Shown here one piece after another: positions 8,739 to 17,052 of a stretch of DNA of 64,000 bases. Every line of letters begins with the position of its first letter. Positions within the stretch are counted from its first letter, which is position 1. This DNA comes from Streptomyces sp. NBRC 110611. GTDB taxonomy: Bacteria > Actinomycetota > Actinomycetes > Streptomycetales > Streptomycetaceae. The stretch covers positions 30,090 through 94,089 of the forward strand of contig NZ_BBUY01000023.1 of the NCBI RefSeq assembly GCF_001590865.1, written 5' to 3'. The notes below the pieces were generated by a model. That model was given only the letters and a program-made list of their open reading frames with translations. It was not told the DNA's origin and ran no database searches. The translations under genes were made by a program, and so were the position numbers.

Positions 8739-9923
8739 ATGTCGAAACACCTGTTATTCGTGGCACTTGCCGGCCACGGACATGTCAATCCGACACTGCC
8801 GCTGGTCGAGGAACTCGTACGGCGAGGCCACCGCGTGGACTACGCCACCAGCGCGGAATACTCCGAAGGAGTCATCAGGGCCGGCGCCCGCTGGGTGGAG
8901 CTGGAACTCCCGGACGAGATGACGGCGAGGAAGCCGCCCAGCGAATTCGGCCCCGAAGAGCACGCCGAGTTCATGCGCCTCCTGTTCGAGGCCGCCCGTC
9001 GGATCCACCCGGTGCTCCACGAGTACTGCGTCACGGAGTCGCCGGACGCCATCGTCTACGACTCGATGAACTGGCCGGCCTGGGTCGTCGCCGAACAACT
9101 GGACCTGCCCGCCATCCGCACCATTCCCAACTTCGCCTCGAACGAAGAGTATTCGCTGTTCGCCGCCTTCAAGGGCGAAGCCGGTGACGACGGGACTCCG
9201 GTGACCGGCGAGCTCGCCGAGAGCTGCGCGGCGTTCTCCGCCGAGAATGGTGTCGAGCTCAACCCGTCGACCCTCATGGACCGGACCGAGAAGCTCAACC
9301 TCGTGTTCATACCCAGGGAGTTCCAGATAGCGGGGGACACCTTCGACGAACGTTTCCACTTCGTCGGCCCCTCCATCGGAAGCCGGGAACACACCGATAC
9401 CTGGGCGCCCGCCGACCCCGACGCACCCGTGCTGTACATCTCGCTGGGGACGGTCTTCAACGACCGGCCCGAGTTCTACCGCGCATGCGTCGAGGCCTTC
9501 CGTGACGGGCCGTATCAGGTGGCCATGACCGTGGGCGATCTGGACCTCGCCGTTCTGGGCGAGAGACCGCCCCACTTCGATGTCCGTCCGTATTTCCCGC
9601 AGCCGGCCGTACTGCGCCATGCCGACGCCTTCGTCTCCCACGCCGGCATGAACTCCACGATGGAGGCGCTGTATTACGGGGTCGGGCTGGTCACCGTCCC
9701 GCAGATGCCCGAACAGGCCGCCAACGCCGGACAGGTGCAGGCGCTGGGGCTCGGTGAGCAGCTGGACACCGCGACGGTGACCGCCGAGTCGCTGCGTGCC
9801 GCGGTCGCCCGCATCACCGCCGACTCCACGGTACGCACCAACCTCGACCGGATGCGCAAGGTCGTCCGGGAGAGCGGCGGAGCGGCGCGCGGTGCGGACG
9901 TGATCGAGGAGTACCTCGGCTGA
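8739..9923 (+). CDS. MGT-family macrolide-type glycosyltransferase
   Basis: A GT1 (GT-B fold) glycosyltransferase, 394 residues, like OleD/Mgt, which add glucose to macrolides and other hydrophobic acceptors for resistance. The N-terminal acceptor domain has FVALAGHGHVNPTLPLVEEL with the catalytic histidine in GHGHVNP. The nucleotide-sugar domain has LYISLGTVFN and the donor motif HAGMNSTMEALYYGVGLVTVPQMPEQAANA. I chose ATG 8739, 9 bases after GGTAGG; an in-frame ATG at 8730 overlaps that site. The sixth codon is TTA (8754-8756), so translation should depend on the bldA leucyl-tRNA and be limited to differentiating cells. Confidence 0.9.
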   Translation: MSKHLLFVALAGHGHVNPTLPLVEELVRRGHRVDYATSAEYSEGVIRAGARWVELELPDEMTARKPPSEFGPEEHAEFMRLLFEAARRIHPVLHEYCVTESPDAIVYDSMNWPAWVVAEQLDLPAIRTIPNFASNEEYSLFAAFKGEAGDDGTPVTGELAESCAAFSAENGVELNPSTLMDRTEKLNLVFIPREFQIAGDTFDERFHFVGPSIGSREHTDTWAPADPDAPVLYISLGTVFNDRPEFYRACVEAFRDGPYQVAMTVGDLDLAVLGERPPHFDVRPYFPQPAVLRHADAFVSHAGMNSTMEALYYGVGLVTVPQMPEQAANAGQVQALGLGEQLDTATVTAESLRAAVARITADSTVRTNLDRMRKVVRESGGAARGADVIEEYLG

Positions 9924-10078
9924 GCCGATGAGCCGAGGCCGGCCCGCCTCCTCGCCCAGCCACAGCCGTAGGGCGGGGCGGGGAGAGCGGGCGGACATGA
10001 CACCCCGTCGCCGCGTTCCCCGTGCGGCCGGTGCACCGCGCGCCTAGCGTGAGGAGCCGGAGAGGAGTGAGGTGCACC

Positions 10079-10900
10079 ATGACCGATTTCCCGGAAGGCG
10101 CCCCCTGCTGGGCCGATGCCATGTTCAAGGACGTCGAAGGCGCCAAGAGCTTCTACGGCGAGGTGCTCGGCTGGACCTTCGGTGAGTCGTCCAGTGAGTA
10201 CGGCAACTACACCCAGGCCTACTCGGACGGCAAGGCGGTCGCCGCCGTCGTCCCGCCCATGCCCGGAGGCGACGACACCCCGTCGGCCTGGTGTCTGTAC
10301 TTCGCGTCGAGGGACGTGAGCCGGACGGCCGAGAAGATCAAGGCCGCGGGCGGCACCCTGATCATGGAGCCGATGCAGGTCGGCCCGTTCGGCTCGATGA
10401 CGCTCGCCAAGGAGCCCAGCGGCGCCGTCTTCGGCGTCTGGCAGGCCGCTGAGCACACCGGCTTCGAGAAGACGGCCGGACCCGGCTCGTACTGCTGGGC
10501 CGAGGTGTTCACCCGTGAGCCCGGCAAGGCCGATGCGTTCCTCGGGGCGGTCTTCCCGTACGCCGCGCAGAAGATGGAATCCGGTGACGACCCCGGGGCC
10601 CAGGGTATGGACTACAAGGTCTTCAGCCTCGGCGGCCGCGACAACCCGGTGCTGGGCCGGATGAAGATGGGCGACGAGTTCCCCGCGGAGGTCCCCTCCT
10701 GCATCCAGATCTACTTCGGCGTCGAGAACTGCGACGACGCGGTGGCCAAGGCCAGGCAGCTCGGCGGCCGGCTGCACTTCGGCCCGACGGACAGCCCCTT
10801 CGGCCGCTTCGCCGCGCTCGCCGACCCGCAGGGCGCGAGCTTCGCGGTGATCGACATGAGCACCACGGTCGGCGCCATGCCGCAGGTGACCGACGCCTGA
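10079..10900 (+). CDS. VOC family protein (two glyoxalase-like domains)
   Basis: A 273-residue vicinal oxygen chelate protein with two modules. Module one, about residues 5-125, starts PEGAPCWADAMFKDVEGAKSFYGEVLGW. Module two, about 135-260, starts GPGSYCWAEVFTREPGKADAFLGAVFPY. Both resemble the CFP32/27-kDa antigen type of glyoxalase/bleomycin-resistance-fold proteins. The enzymatic role is unknown. ATG 10079 follows GAGGAGTGAGG. Single gene. Confidence 0.85.
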   Translation: MTDFPEGAPCWADAMFKDVEGAKSFYGEVLGWTFGESSSEYGNYTQAYSDGKAVAAVVPPMPGGDDTPSAWCLYFASRDVSRTAEKIKAAGGTLIMEPMQVGPFGSMTLAKEPSGAVFGVWQAAEHTGFEKTAGPGSYCWAEVFTREPGKADAFLGAVFPYAAQKMESGDDPGAQGMDYKVFSLGGRDNPVLGRMKMGDEFPAEVPSCIQIYFGVENCDDAVAKARQLGGRLHFGPTDSPFGRFAALADPQGASFAVIDMSTTVGAMPQVTDA

Positions 10901-10934
10901 CCGCGCGTCGCGGCGTGCCGCGTACCCTTGCGCC

Positions 10935-12053
10935 GTGACCATGGACAAGGCCGTGACGCCGCACAAGACCGTCGATGTGAGCGTCGACGCGATGCTGGAG
11001 GACCTCAGGACGCTCGTCGAGGTCGAGTCTCCCTCGCGGGACCGCGACGCCCTGACGGCATCGGCCCACGCCGTCGCCGCTGTCATCGAGAGCCGCCTCG
11101 GCGGGCGGGCCGTCCTCGTGGAGAGCGACGGCGGGCCGCACGTCCACTGGTCGGCGGGTGGCGACTCCCGCGTACTGATCCTCGGCCACCATGACACGGT
11201 GTTTCCGCTCGGCACTCTCGAACGCCGCCCGTTCCGGATCGCGGACGGACATGCGACCGGCCCCGGCGTCTTCGACATGCTCGGCGGACTGGTACAGGCC
11301 GTCCATGGTCTGGCGACGCTCGATGACCGGTCCGGTGTGGAGATCCTGGTGACCGCGGACGAGGAGGTCGGCTCCGGCTCCTCGCGCGCCCTCCTCGAAG
11401 AACGAGCCCTCGCCTGCGGCGCCGTGCTGGTGGTCGAGGGCGCCGCCGACGGCGGAGCGGTGAAGACCGGCCGTAAAGGCTGCGGGACGTTCCGGGTCTC
11501 CGTCGCGGGCCGGGCGTCGCACGCCGGCCTTGAGCCGGCAGCCGGGGTCAACGCCCTGATCGAAGCGTCGCACCAGGTCCTGGACATCGCGGCGCTCGGC
11601 CGGCCCGCCATCGGTACGACCGTGACCCCGACCGTCGCGGCCGCGGGAACCCTGGACAACGTCGTCCCCGCGGAGGCGACCATCGTCGTCGACGTCCGGG
11701 TCGAGTCGGCCGACGAGCAGCAGCGTGTGGAGTCCGCGTTCGCGGCGCTGGCTCCGCATCTCGACGGGGCGGAGATCACGGTTCGGGGAGCGGTCAGCCG
11801 GCCCCCGATGCCCGAGGCGGCGTCGGCCGAGCTCTTCGCGGTGGCTCAGCGACTGCTTCCCGGCCTCGACGGCCACGCGGTCGGTGGCGGGAGCGACGGC
11901 AACTTCACGGCCGCACTGGGGGTGCCGACGCTCGATGGGCTCGGAGCGGTCGGGGGCGGCGCCCACGCCGACCACGAGTACGTGGTGATCGAAGCCATGG
12001 CCGAGCGGGCGAACCTCGTCGCCGGACTGGTGAACGCGGTGCGGAACGCATAG
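10935..12053 (+). CDS. M20 family metallopeptidase (glutamate carboxypeptidase-like)
   Basis: A cytoplasmic zinc peptidase of 372 residues, similar to carboxypeptidase G2. Metal ligands and catalytic residues are visible: GHHDTVFPLG (His, Asp of motif I), GPGVFDMLGG (bridging Asp), TADEEVGS (catalytic Glu pair) and the final GGGAHADHEYV (His). The dimerisation domain contains GRASHAGLEPAAGVNALIE. It would cleave C-terminal Glu or similar amide bonds. Start GTG 10935, or ATG 10941 two codons later. Confidence 0.88.
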   Translation: MTMDKAVTPHKTVDVSVDAMLEDLRTLVEVESPSRDRDALTASAHAVAAVIESRLGGRAVLVESDGGPHVHWSAGGDSRVLILGHHDTVFPLGTLERRPFRIADGHATGPGVFDMLGGLVQAVHGLATLDDRSGVEILVTADEEVGSGSSRALLEERALACGAVLVVEGAADGGAVKTGRKGCGTFRVSVAGRASHAGLEPAAGVNALIEASHQVLDIAALGRPAIGTTVTPTVAAAGTLDNVVPAEATIVVDVRVESADEQQRVESAFAALAPHLDGAEITVRGAVSRPPMPEAASAELFAVAQRLLPGLDGHAVGGGSDGNFTAALGVPTLDGLGAVGGGAHADHEYVVIEAMAERANLVAGLVNAVRNA

Positions 12054-12191
12054 CGAACGCCGTCCTCCTCGCCATCCTCGCCCTGCGGTCATTCCCTGGC
12101 GTGAATTCCCCTCTGCCGTTCAGCAGGTTGCTAGGTTCCCGGTCATTGAAGCCTGGGGCCAGTGGGGCCTCGGCTATTGAGGAGGACCACA

Positions 12192-13124
12192 ATGAGGGTT
12201 TCTACCGTCGTGACGACGGCTGTGTGCGGTGCGCTGCTCGGCGGTGTGACTCTGACGGGAACGGCCCAGGCGGCACCGGAGCGGCAGCAGGCGACGGCGC
12301 CCACCCAGTGCCTGGTTCCTTTCCTGTCCGGGAACTGGGACCTGGGCCCGAAGCAGTTGCCGGGGACCGGGCCGGTGGCCCCGCTGGTCAAGGGCTACGA
12401 CCGCATCAAGGGGGCCACGACGGCCCGGGCGTTCTTCGACAAGTGGAAGAAGGACAACTGGGATTGGTCGTACCCCGGGAACGACGGATTCGAGGGAAAT
12501 CCCCGCACGGTGACCCTGAAGCAAGGGACGATTCTGGACCGCTTCGGATCGGCGAACGGCAGTTTCCTGTCACCTGTCGTGAACCAGAACGCCGACCTCT
12601 ATCAGGCGCGGTCCATACCCCCGTCCAACCTGCACACGTACCCGAATGACGTGGAATGCAATTACCACCGCTACCGGGTGAACAAGGAGTTCACCGTGCA
12701 GCAGGGCCGCATAGCCGCGTGGTTCGGTCAAGCCGGTGGAGGAACGCAGATCAAGCTCGGCGGGGATACCAAAGTCGCCGACCTCCTGAACGACAAGTCG
12801 CTCGAGGAGATTCCTCTCGGCGGCGCCGCCGCGCCCGCCCCCCGTCGCTCCGCCCTGGCCGCTCCGGCCGCCCGTCCCGTCACCGTCACGGACCGCGCCA
12901 CCGCCCGCGCCGAACTCCGCCGGGCCGGAGTCCCCGACGACTCCTACCGCATCGACGGCCTGCACGAACCCGGCCTCCAGGCGACCGAGTACTACCGCCT
13001 TCGCAAGGCCGCAGGCCAGTGGGAACTCACCTTCACCGAGCGCGGCAGGACCACCCTGACCGGCCGATACGCCGACGAATCCGGGGCCGTCCAGCGTCTG
13101 TTCAAGGAACTCTCGAAGGGCTGA
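12192..13124 (+). CDS. Secreted TNT-domain protein (candidate NAD glycohydrolase)
   Basis: A 310-residue secreted protein. After a Sec signal (VVTTAVCGALLGGVTLTGTAQA), residues about 100-205 carry the tuberculosis necrotizing toxin (TNT) pattern: ILDRFGSANGSFLSPV, ARSIPPSNLHTY, YHRYRVNKEFTVQQGRIAAWFGQAGGGTQIKL. TNT of M. tuberculosis CpnT hydrolyses NAD+; the Arg after the Gly-Ser loop and the Gln in GGGTQ match its expected catalytic region. An Ala/Pro linker leads to a C-terminal domain (about 235-310: ARAELRRAGVPDDSYRIDGL to AVQRLFKELSKG) that I do not recognise. GAGGAGG precedes ATG 12192. No immunity gene is evident next to it. Confidence 0.78.
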   Translation: MRVSTVVTTAVCGALLGGVTLTGTAQAAPERQQATAPTQCLVPFLSGNWDLGPKQLPGTGPVAPLVKGYDRIKGATTARAFFDKWKKDNWDWSYPGNDGFEGNPRTVTLKQGTILDRFGSANGSFLSPVVNQNADLYQARSIPPSNLHTYPNDVECNYHRYRVNKEFTVQQGRIAAWFGQAGGGTQIKLGGDTKVADLLNDKSLEEIPLGGAAAPAPRRSALAAPAARPVTVTDRATARAELRRAGVPDDSYRIDGLHEPGLQATEYYRLRKAAGQWELTFTERGRTTLTGRYADESGAVQRLFKELSKG

Positions 13125-13489
13125 CGGCGGGAATCCTGGATGCCGGCCGGCCGTCGGCCTGATGCTCGGCTCTCGACCGTATCGGCGATTGCCCGACTGC
13201 CGACCTGCGGCCGGTCAGGCTCCATGGGGTGCGGTGCAGTGCGGAATCCCAGGTTCCTGCGTAGCGCGCATACCATCGGGAAATGCTCGATTGACCCGTG
13301 AGGCGCCCAACGCCCTTTCCGCTCCGACACGTTCGGCATCGGCCGTGGAAAGCCGGTTGCCGAAGGGCCTGTTGCCGTCCGTTGCGTCCTGCCGGGGGCG
13401 GGGCCCAGGTCCCCGGCGCTCCCGGCCCCCGGCAGTCCCGGCCCCCCCGGCAGTCCCGCCCTGGCACCCAACCGTTCCGAGGAGCGCCC
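13125..13489. other. Intergenic region before ABC exporter
   Basis: No gene supported. The reading frame of the ABC transporter is open back to 13298, but that part reads as Pro/Arg-rich shadow and lacks a ribosome site. C-rich repeats (CCCGGCAGTCCCG type) occur near 13430-13460. Confidence 0.45.
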
Positions 13490-15388
13490 TTGTCCACCAC
13501 CGCAGACGCACCCTCGCCCGCAGACGCACCCCCGCCCGTGGAAACCCCCGCGACCGGGTCCGCAGCCTCGCGCGCAGCTCCGCCCCCGGACCCGGCAGGC
13601 TCCACCTGGCGGCTGCTCCTCGGCTACGTACGACCGCACCGCTGGACCCTGCTGGCCGGGGCCGTGCTGGCGCTGGTCACCGGGGCGACCGGTCTCGCCC
13701 TGCCGCTGGTGGCCAGTGCGCTCATCGACGGCCTCTCCCATGACAGATCCGTCGCCGGGCCGCTGGTCTGGATGTCCGCACTGGTCATCACCAACGCCGC
13801 GCTCGGCGCGCTGGGCACCTACGTGCTGCAGCGCACCGCCGAGTCCGTCGTCCTCGGCGCGCGGCGTGCCCTGGCGTCGTATCTGCTGCGGCTGCGGATC
13901 ACCGCGCTGGACCGCAGCGAGCCCGGCGACCTGATGGCGCGGATCACCTCCGACAGCACCCTGCTGAGCGAGGTCACCACCGACTCACTGGTCGGCCTCG
14001 GCACCAGCGGGCTCACCCTCGCCGCGACGCTGGTGATGATGGGCCTGGTCGATCCGGTGCTGCTCCTCGTCACCGTCGGCGTCATCGTGGGGGCGGGCAC
14101 GGTGATCGGTGTGATCGTGCCCCGTATCACCAAGGCCGCCCGGCACGCCCAGGAGGCGGTCGGAGCGATGGGCGCCTCACTGGAGCGCACCCTCGGCGCA
14201 CTGCGTACCGTCAAGGCCTCCGGCGCCGAGCACCGCGAGGAGCAGGCCCTCCACTCGGCCGCCGTGGATTCCTGGCGGCAGAGCGTACGGGCCGCCAAGT
14301 GGTCGGCGCTGGCCGGGAACACCGCCGGGCTGTCGATGCAGATCGCCTTCATCACGGTGCTCGCGGTGGGCGGTGCCCGGGTCGCGACCGGCGCCATCGA
14401 CATCGCCACGCTGGTCGCCTTCCTCCTCTACGTCTTCTACCTCATGTCGCCGATCCAGCAGGTCGTCACCGCCGTCACCCAGTACCAGAGCGGGGCGGCC
14501 GCACTGTCCCGCATCCAGGAGGCGCTGCACCTGCCCGCCGAGCCGTCGGCCCGGCCCGCACCGCTGCCCGAGCCGGCCGCCGAACCCGCCGCGCTCGCCT
14601 TCGACGACGTCTGCTTCCGCTACGCCGACGACCTCCCGCACGTCCACCACGGAGTGAGCTTCACCGTCCCCGCCTGTGGCATGACGGCCTTCGTCGGTCC
14701 GTCCGGCGCGGGCAAGACCACCGTCTTCGCCCTCATCGAGCGGTTCTACGACCCGACTTCGGGCCGCATCGCACTCGACGGCCGCGACCTCACCGACTGG
14801 GACATATCCCACCTCCGCTCGGCCATCGGCTACGTCGAACAGGACGCCCCCGTCCTGTCGGGCAGTCTGCGGGACAACCTCCTGCTCGGCAACCCGGACG
14901 CCGATGCCGCGGAACTGCGCCGCGTACTGAAGACCACCCGCCTCGACGGGCTCGTCGCCCGCCTTCCCAAGGGCCTGGACACCCTCGTCGGCCATCGCGG
15001 TACCAAGCTCTCCGGCGGCGAACGTCAGCGGGTCGCCATCGCCCGCGCCCTGCTGCGCCGCCCGCGCCTCCTCCTGCTGGACGAGGCCACCAGCCAGCTC
15101 GACGCCGTCAACGAAGCGGCCCTGCGCGAGACCGTCGCCGACGTCGCCCGCACCACCACCGTCCTCGTCGTCGCCCACCGGCTGTCCACGGTCACCATGG
15201 CCGACCGCATCGTCGTGATGGAGGAGGGCCGGGTACGCGCCGTCGGCACCCACCATGAACTCGTGGCCGCCGACCCGCTCTACGCCGAGCTGGCCGCCAC
15301 CCAGTTCCTCGCCACCGCGGATCCGCCCCCCGCCGCGGTCCCCGGACCGGCCCGTGGGACGGGTGCGGCGCCGGGGTCACCCGTATGA
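13490..15388 (+). CDS. ABC transporter, fused permease and ATPase (exporter type)
   Basis: A half-size exporter of 632 residues that would work as a homodimer. Residues about 1-35 are a Pro/Ala-rich tail. Six membrane helices span about 45-335, from LLLGYVRPHRWTLLAGAVLAL. The nucleotide-binding domain follows with Walker A GPSGAGKTT, Q-loop, signature KLSGGERQR, Walker B LLLLDEATSQLD and switch histidine VVAHRLS. I chose TTG 13490 because GAGGAG lies 5 bases before it. It is MsbA/multidrug-like; the substrate is unknown. The neighbouring TNT gene is exported by Sec, so no link is implied. Confidence 0.88.
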   Translation: MSTTADAPSPADAPPPVETPATGSAASRAAPPPDPAGSTWRLLLGYVRPHRWTLLAGAVLALVTGATGLALPLVASALIDGLSHDRSVAGPLVWMSALVITNAALGALGTYVLQRTAESVVLGARRALASYLLRLRITALDRSEPGDLMARITSDSTLLSEVTTDSLVGLGTSGLTLAATLVMMGLVDPVLLLVTVGVIVGAGTVIGVIVPRITKAARHAQEAVGAMGASLERTLGALRTVKASGAEHREEQALHSAAVDSWRQSVRAAKWSALAGNTAGLSMQIAFITVLAVGGARVATGAIDIATLVAFLLYVFYLMSPIQQVVTAVTQYQSGAAALSRIQEALHLPAEPSARPAPLPEPAAEPAALAFDDVCFRYADDLPHVHHGVSFTVPACGMTAFVGPSGAGKTTVFALIERFYDPTSGRIALDGRDLTDWDISHLRSAIGYVEQDAPVLSGSLRDNLLLGNPDADAAELRRVLKTTRLDGLVARLPKGLDTLVGHRGTKLSGGERQRVAIARALLRRPRLLLLDEATSQLDAVNEAALRETVADVARTTTVLVVAHRLSTVTMADRIVVMEEGRVRAVGTHHELVAADPLYAELAATQFLATADPPPAAVPGPARGTGAAPGSPV

Positions 15389-15562
15389 GCGCGGCCCGGG
15401 GCGCGTTCGGGTGCACACCGGGCCCGTCCGGTACGGCGATTCGGAGCCCCGGGCTCCGCTGACCCGTGAGGGAGTCCGGCCCGACGGGTACGCGTCCGGT
15501 ATGCCGCCGTCACGACCGGACGGCCGGTCTCGCCACCGTCGGCCGGAAGGATCCCGATCCCG

Positions 15563-16159
15563 ATGCCTGCCCCGTTCGTCCGTCGAAGTCCGCTGCCCCC
15601 GGCCGCCGTGGCCGTCCTCGCCGCCACCGCCCTGCTGGCCACCGGCTGCGGCAGCGGCGGCAGCCCGCGGTCCGCCGGCAGCGGACCCCCGTCCGCCGCC
15701 ACCGCGTCCGCCGGCCCGGCGGCGCGGCCCGGCGGCACTGCCGCCAAGGTGCCCGAGGAGCTGAACTTCACCGCGGCCACCGTGAACGGAAAGGACTTCC
15801 GCGGTGCCACCCTGGCGGGCAAGGACGCCGTCCTGTGGTTCTGGGCGCCCTGGTGCGGTGTCTGCCGGGCGGAGGCGCCGACTATCGCCAGAACCGCCGC
15901 CAAGTGGCACGGCAAGGTGACCTTCGTCGGCATCGCGGGCCGCGCGGGCGCCGCGGACATGCGACGGTTCGTCACCGACACTGGTCTGAAGGGCATGCCG
16001 CACCTCATCGACGAGGACGGCTCGCTGTGGGCCGGGTTCGGCGTCACCGCACAGCCCGCACTCGCCTTCGTCGACGACGACGGCACGGTCGACACCGTCC
16101 CCGGCGGACTCGGCGCCACGATGCTGGACGACGAAGTCGAACGGCTGACCCTGAAATGA
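15563..16159 (+). CDS. TlpA-like thioredoxin lipoprotein
   Basis: A membrane-anchored extracytoplasmic disulfide reductase of 198 residues. The lipobox LLATGC follows a hydrophobic stretch, so Cys about 29 would be lipidated. After a Ser/Ala/Gly linker comes a redoxin domain with the active site WAPWCGVCRAE, where the usual CxxC is CGVC, and a cis-Pro region (TAQPALAFVDDDG). It would use electrons from the CcdA-like protein encoded immediately downstream, overlapping by ATGA, to reduce exported thiols such as apocytochrome c. Confidence 0.9.
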   Translation: MPAPFVRRSPLPPAAVAVLAATALLATGCGSGGSPRSAGSGPPSAATASAGPAARPGGTAAKVPEELNFTAATVNGKDFRGATLAGKDAVLWFWAPWCGVCRAEAPTIARTAAKWHGKVTFVGIAGRAGAADMRRFVTDTGLKGMPHLIDEDGSLWAGFGVTAQPALAFVDDDGTVDTVPGGLGATMLDDEVERLTLK

Positions 16160-17052
16160 GCGGCGTCCCCTACGCCCTGGCCCTGACCGCGGGGATGCTC
16201 GCCGCCGTCAACCCGTGCGGCTTCGCCCTGCTGCCCGCGTACCTGACGCTGTTCATCTCCGGAGACCCCGGCAGCGGTGATGTCCCGCGGCGCGGCCCGG
16301 TGCTGCGCGCACTGGTCGCCGCGGCCGCCATGACCACGGGCTTCACCACCGTCTTCGGGGCCTTCGCGCTGCTCGTCTCCCCCCTCGCCCGCTCCCTGGA
16401 ACGCTCGCTGCCGTGGGCGACCCTCACCATCGGCGTACTCCTGCTGGTGCTCGGCGGATGGCTGCTGTCCGGGCGCGCGCTGCGCCTGCCCCTGCCGCGG
16501 CTGCGCACCACCGCCCACCCGGCGGACTCCGCCCGCACCATGGCCCTGTACGGCATCTCGTACGCGCTCGCCTCACTGTCCTGCACCATCGGGCCCTTCC
16601 TCGCTCTGACCTCCACCGCGGTGCGCACCGGCAGCCCGGCGGGGGCGATCGGGGTGTTCGCCGTGTACAGCGCAGGGATGGGCGCCGTCGTCGGTGTCCT
16701 CACCCTGGCCGTGGCCCTGTCCCGGCAGGCCCTCATCGCCCGTATCCGCCGGGCCCTGCCGTACGTCACCCGGGCGTCCGGCGCCCTGCTGCTGCTCGCC
16801 GGCGCGTACGTCGCCCACTACGGCTGGTACGAGATCCGGCTACGGGACGGCGCCGCGGCCGAGGACCCGGTCGTGGCCACCGCCACCCGCTGGCAGGGAA
16901 CGCTCACCCACTGGCTGGACGCCGCCGGTCCGGCACCCGTCCTGGGGAGCCTGGTGCTGCTCGCCGTCGGGGGCTGGACGGCGCGGGCGGTGCGCAGCCG
17001 CCGGCGCCGCACTCCTGGCCCCCTGGAGCCCGACCCATCAGAAGGGCACTAG
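16156..17052 (+). CDS. CcdA/DsbD-family thiol-disulfide transmembrane protein
   Basis: A polytopic membrane protein of 298 residues with about seven predicted helices. The pair AVNPCGFALLPAY in the first helix and ALASLSCTIGPFLAL in the fourth places the two redox cysteines typical of CcdA/DsbD, which move electrons from cytoplasmic thioredoxin outward. Its ATG overlaps the TlpA-like stop, so the pair form a reductive unit. Its stop overlaps the stop of the convergent PucR-type gene in the four bases CTAG (17049-17052). Confidence 0.9.
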   Translation: MSGVPYALALTAGMLAAVNPCGFALLPAYLTLFISGDPGSGDVPRRGPVLRALVAAAAMTTGFTTVFGAFALLVSPLARSLERSLPWATLTIGVLLLVLGGWLLSGRALRLPLPRLRTTAHPADSARTMALYGISYALASLSCTIGPFLALTSTAVRTGSPAGAIGVFAVYSAGMGAVVGVLTLAVALSRQALIARIRRALPYVTRASGALLLLAGAYVAHYGWYEIRLRDGAAAEDPVVATATRWQGTLTHWLDAAGPAPVLGSLVLLAVGGWTARAVRSRRRRTPGPLEPDPSEGH

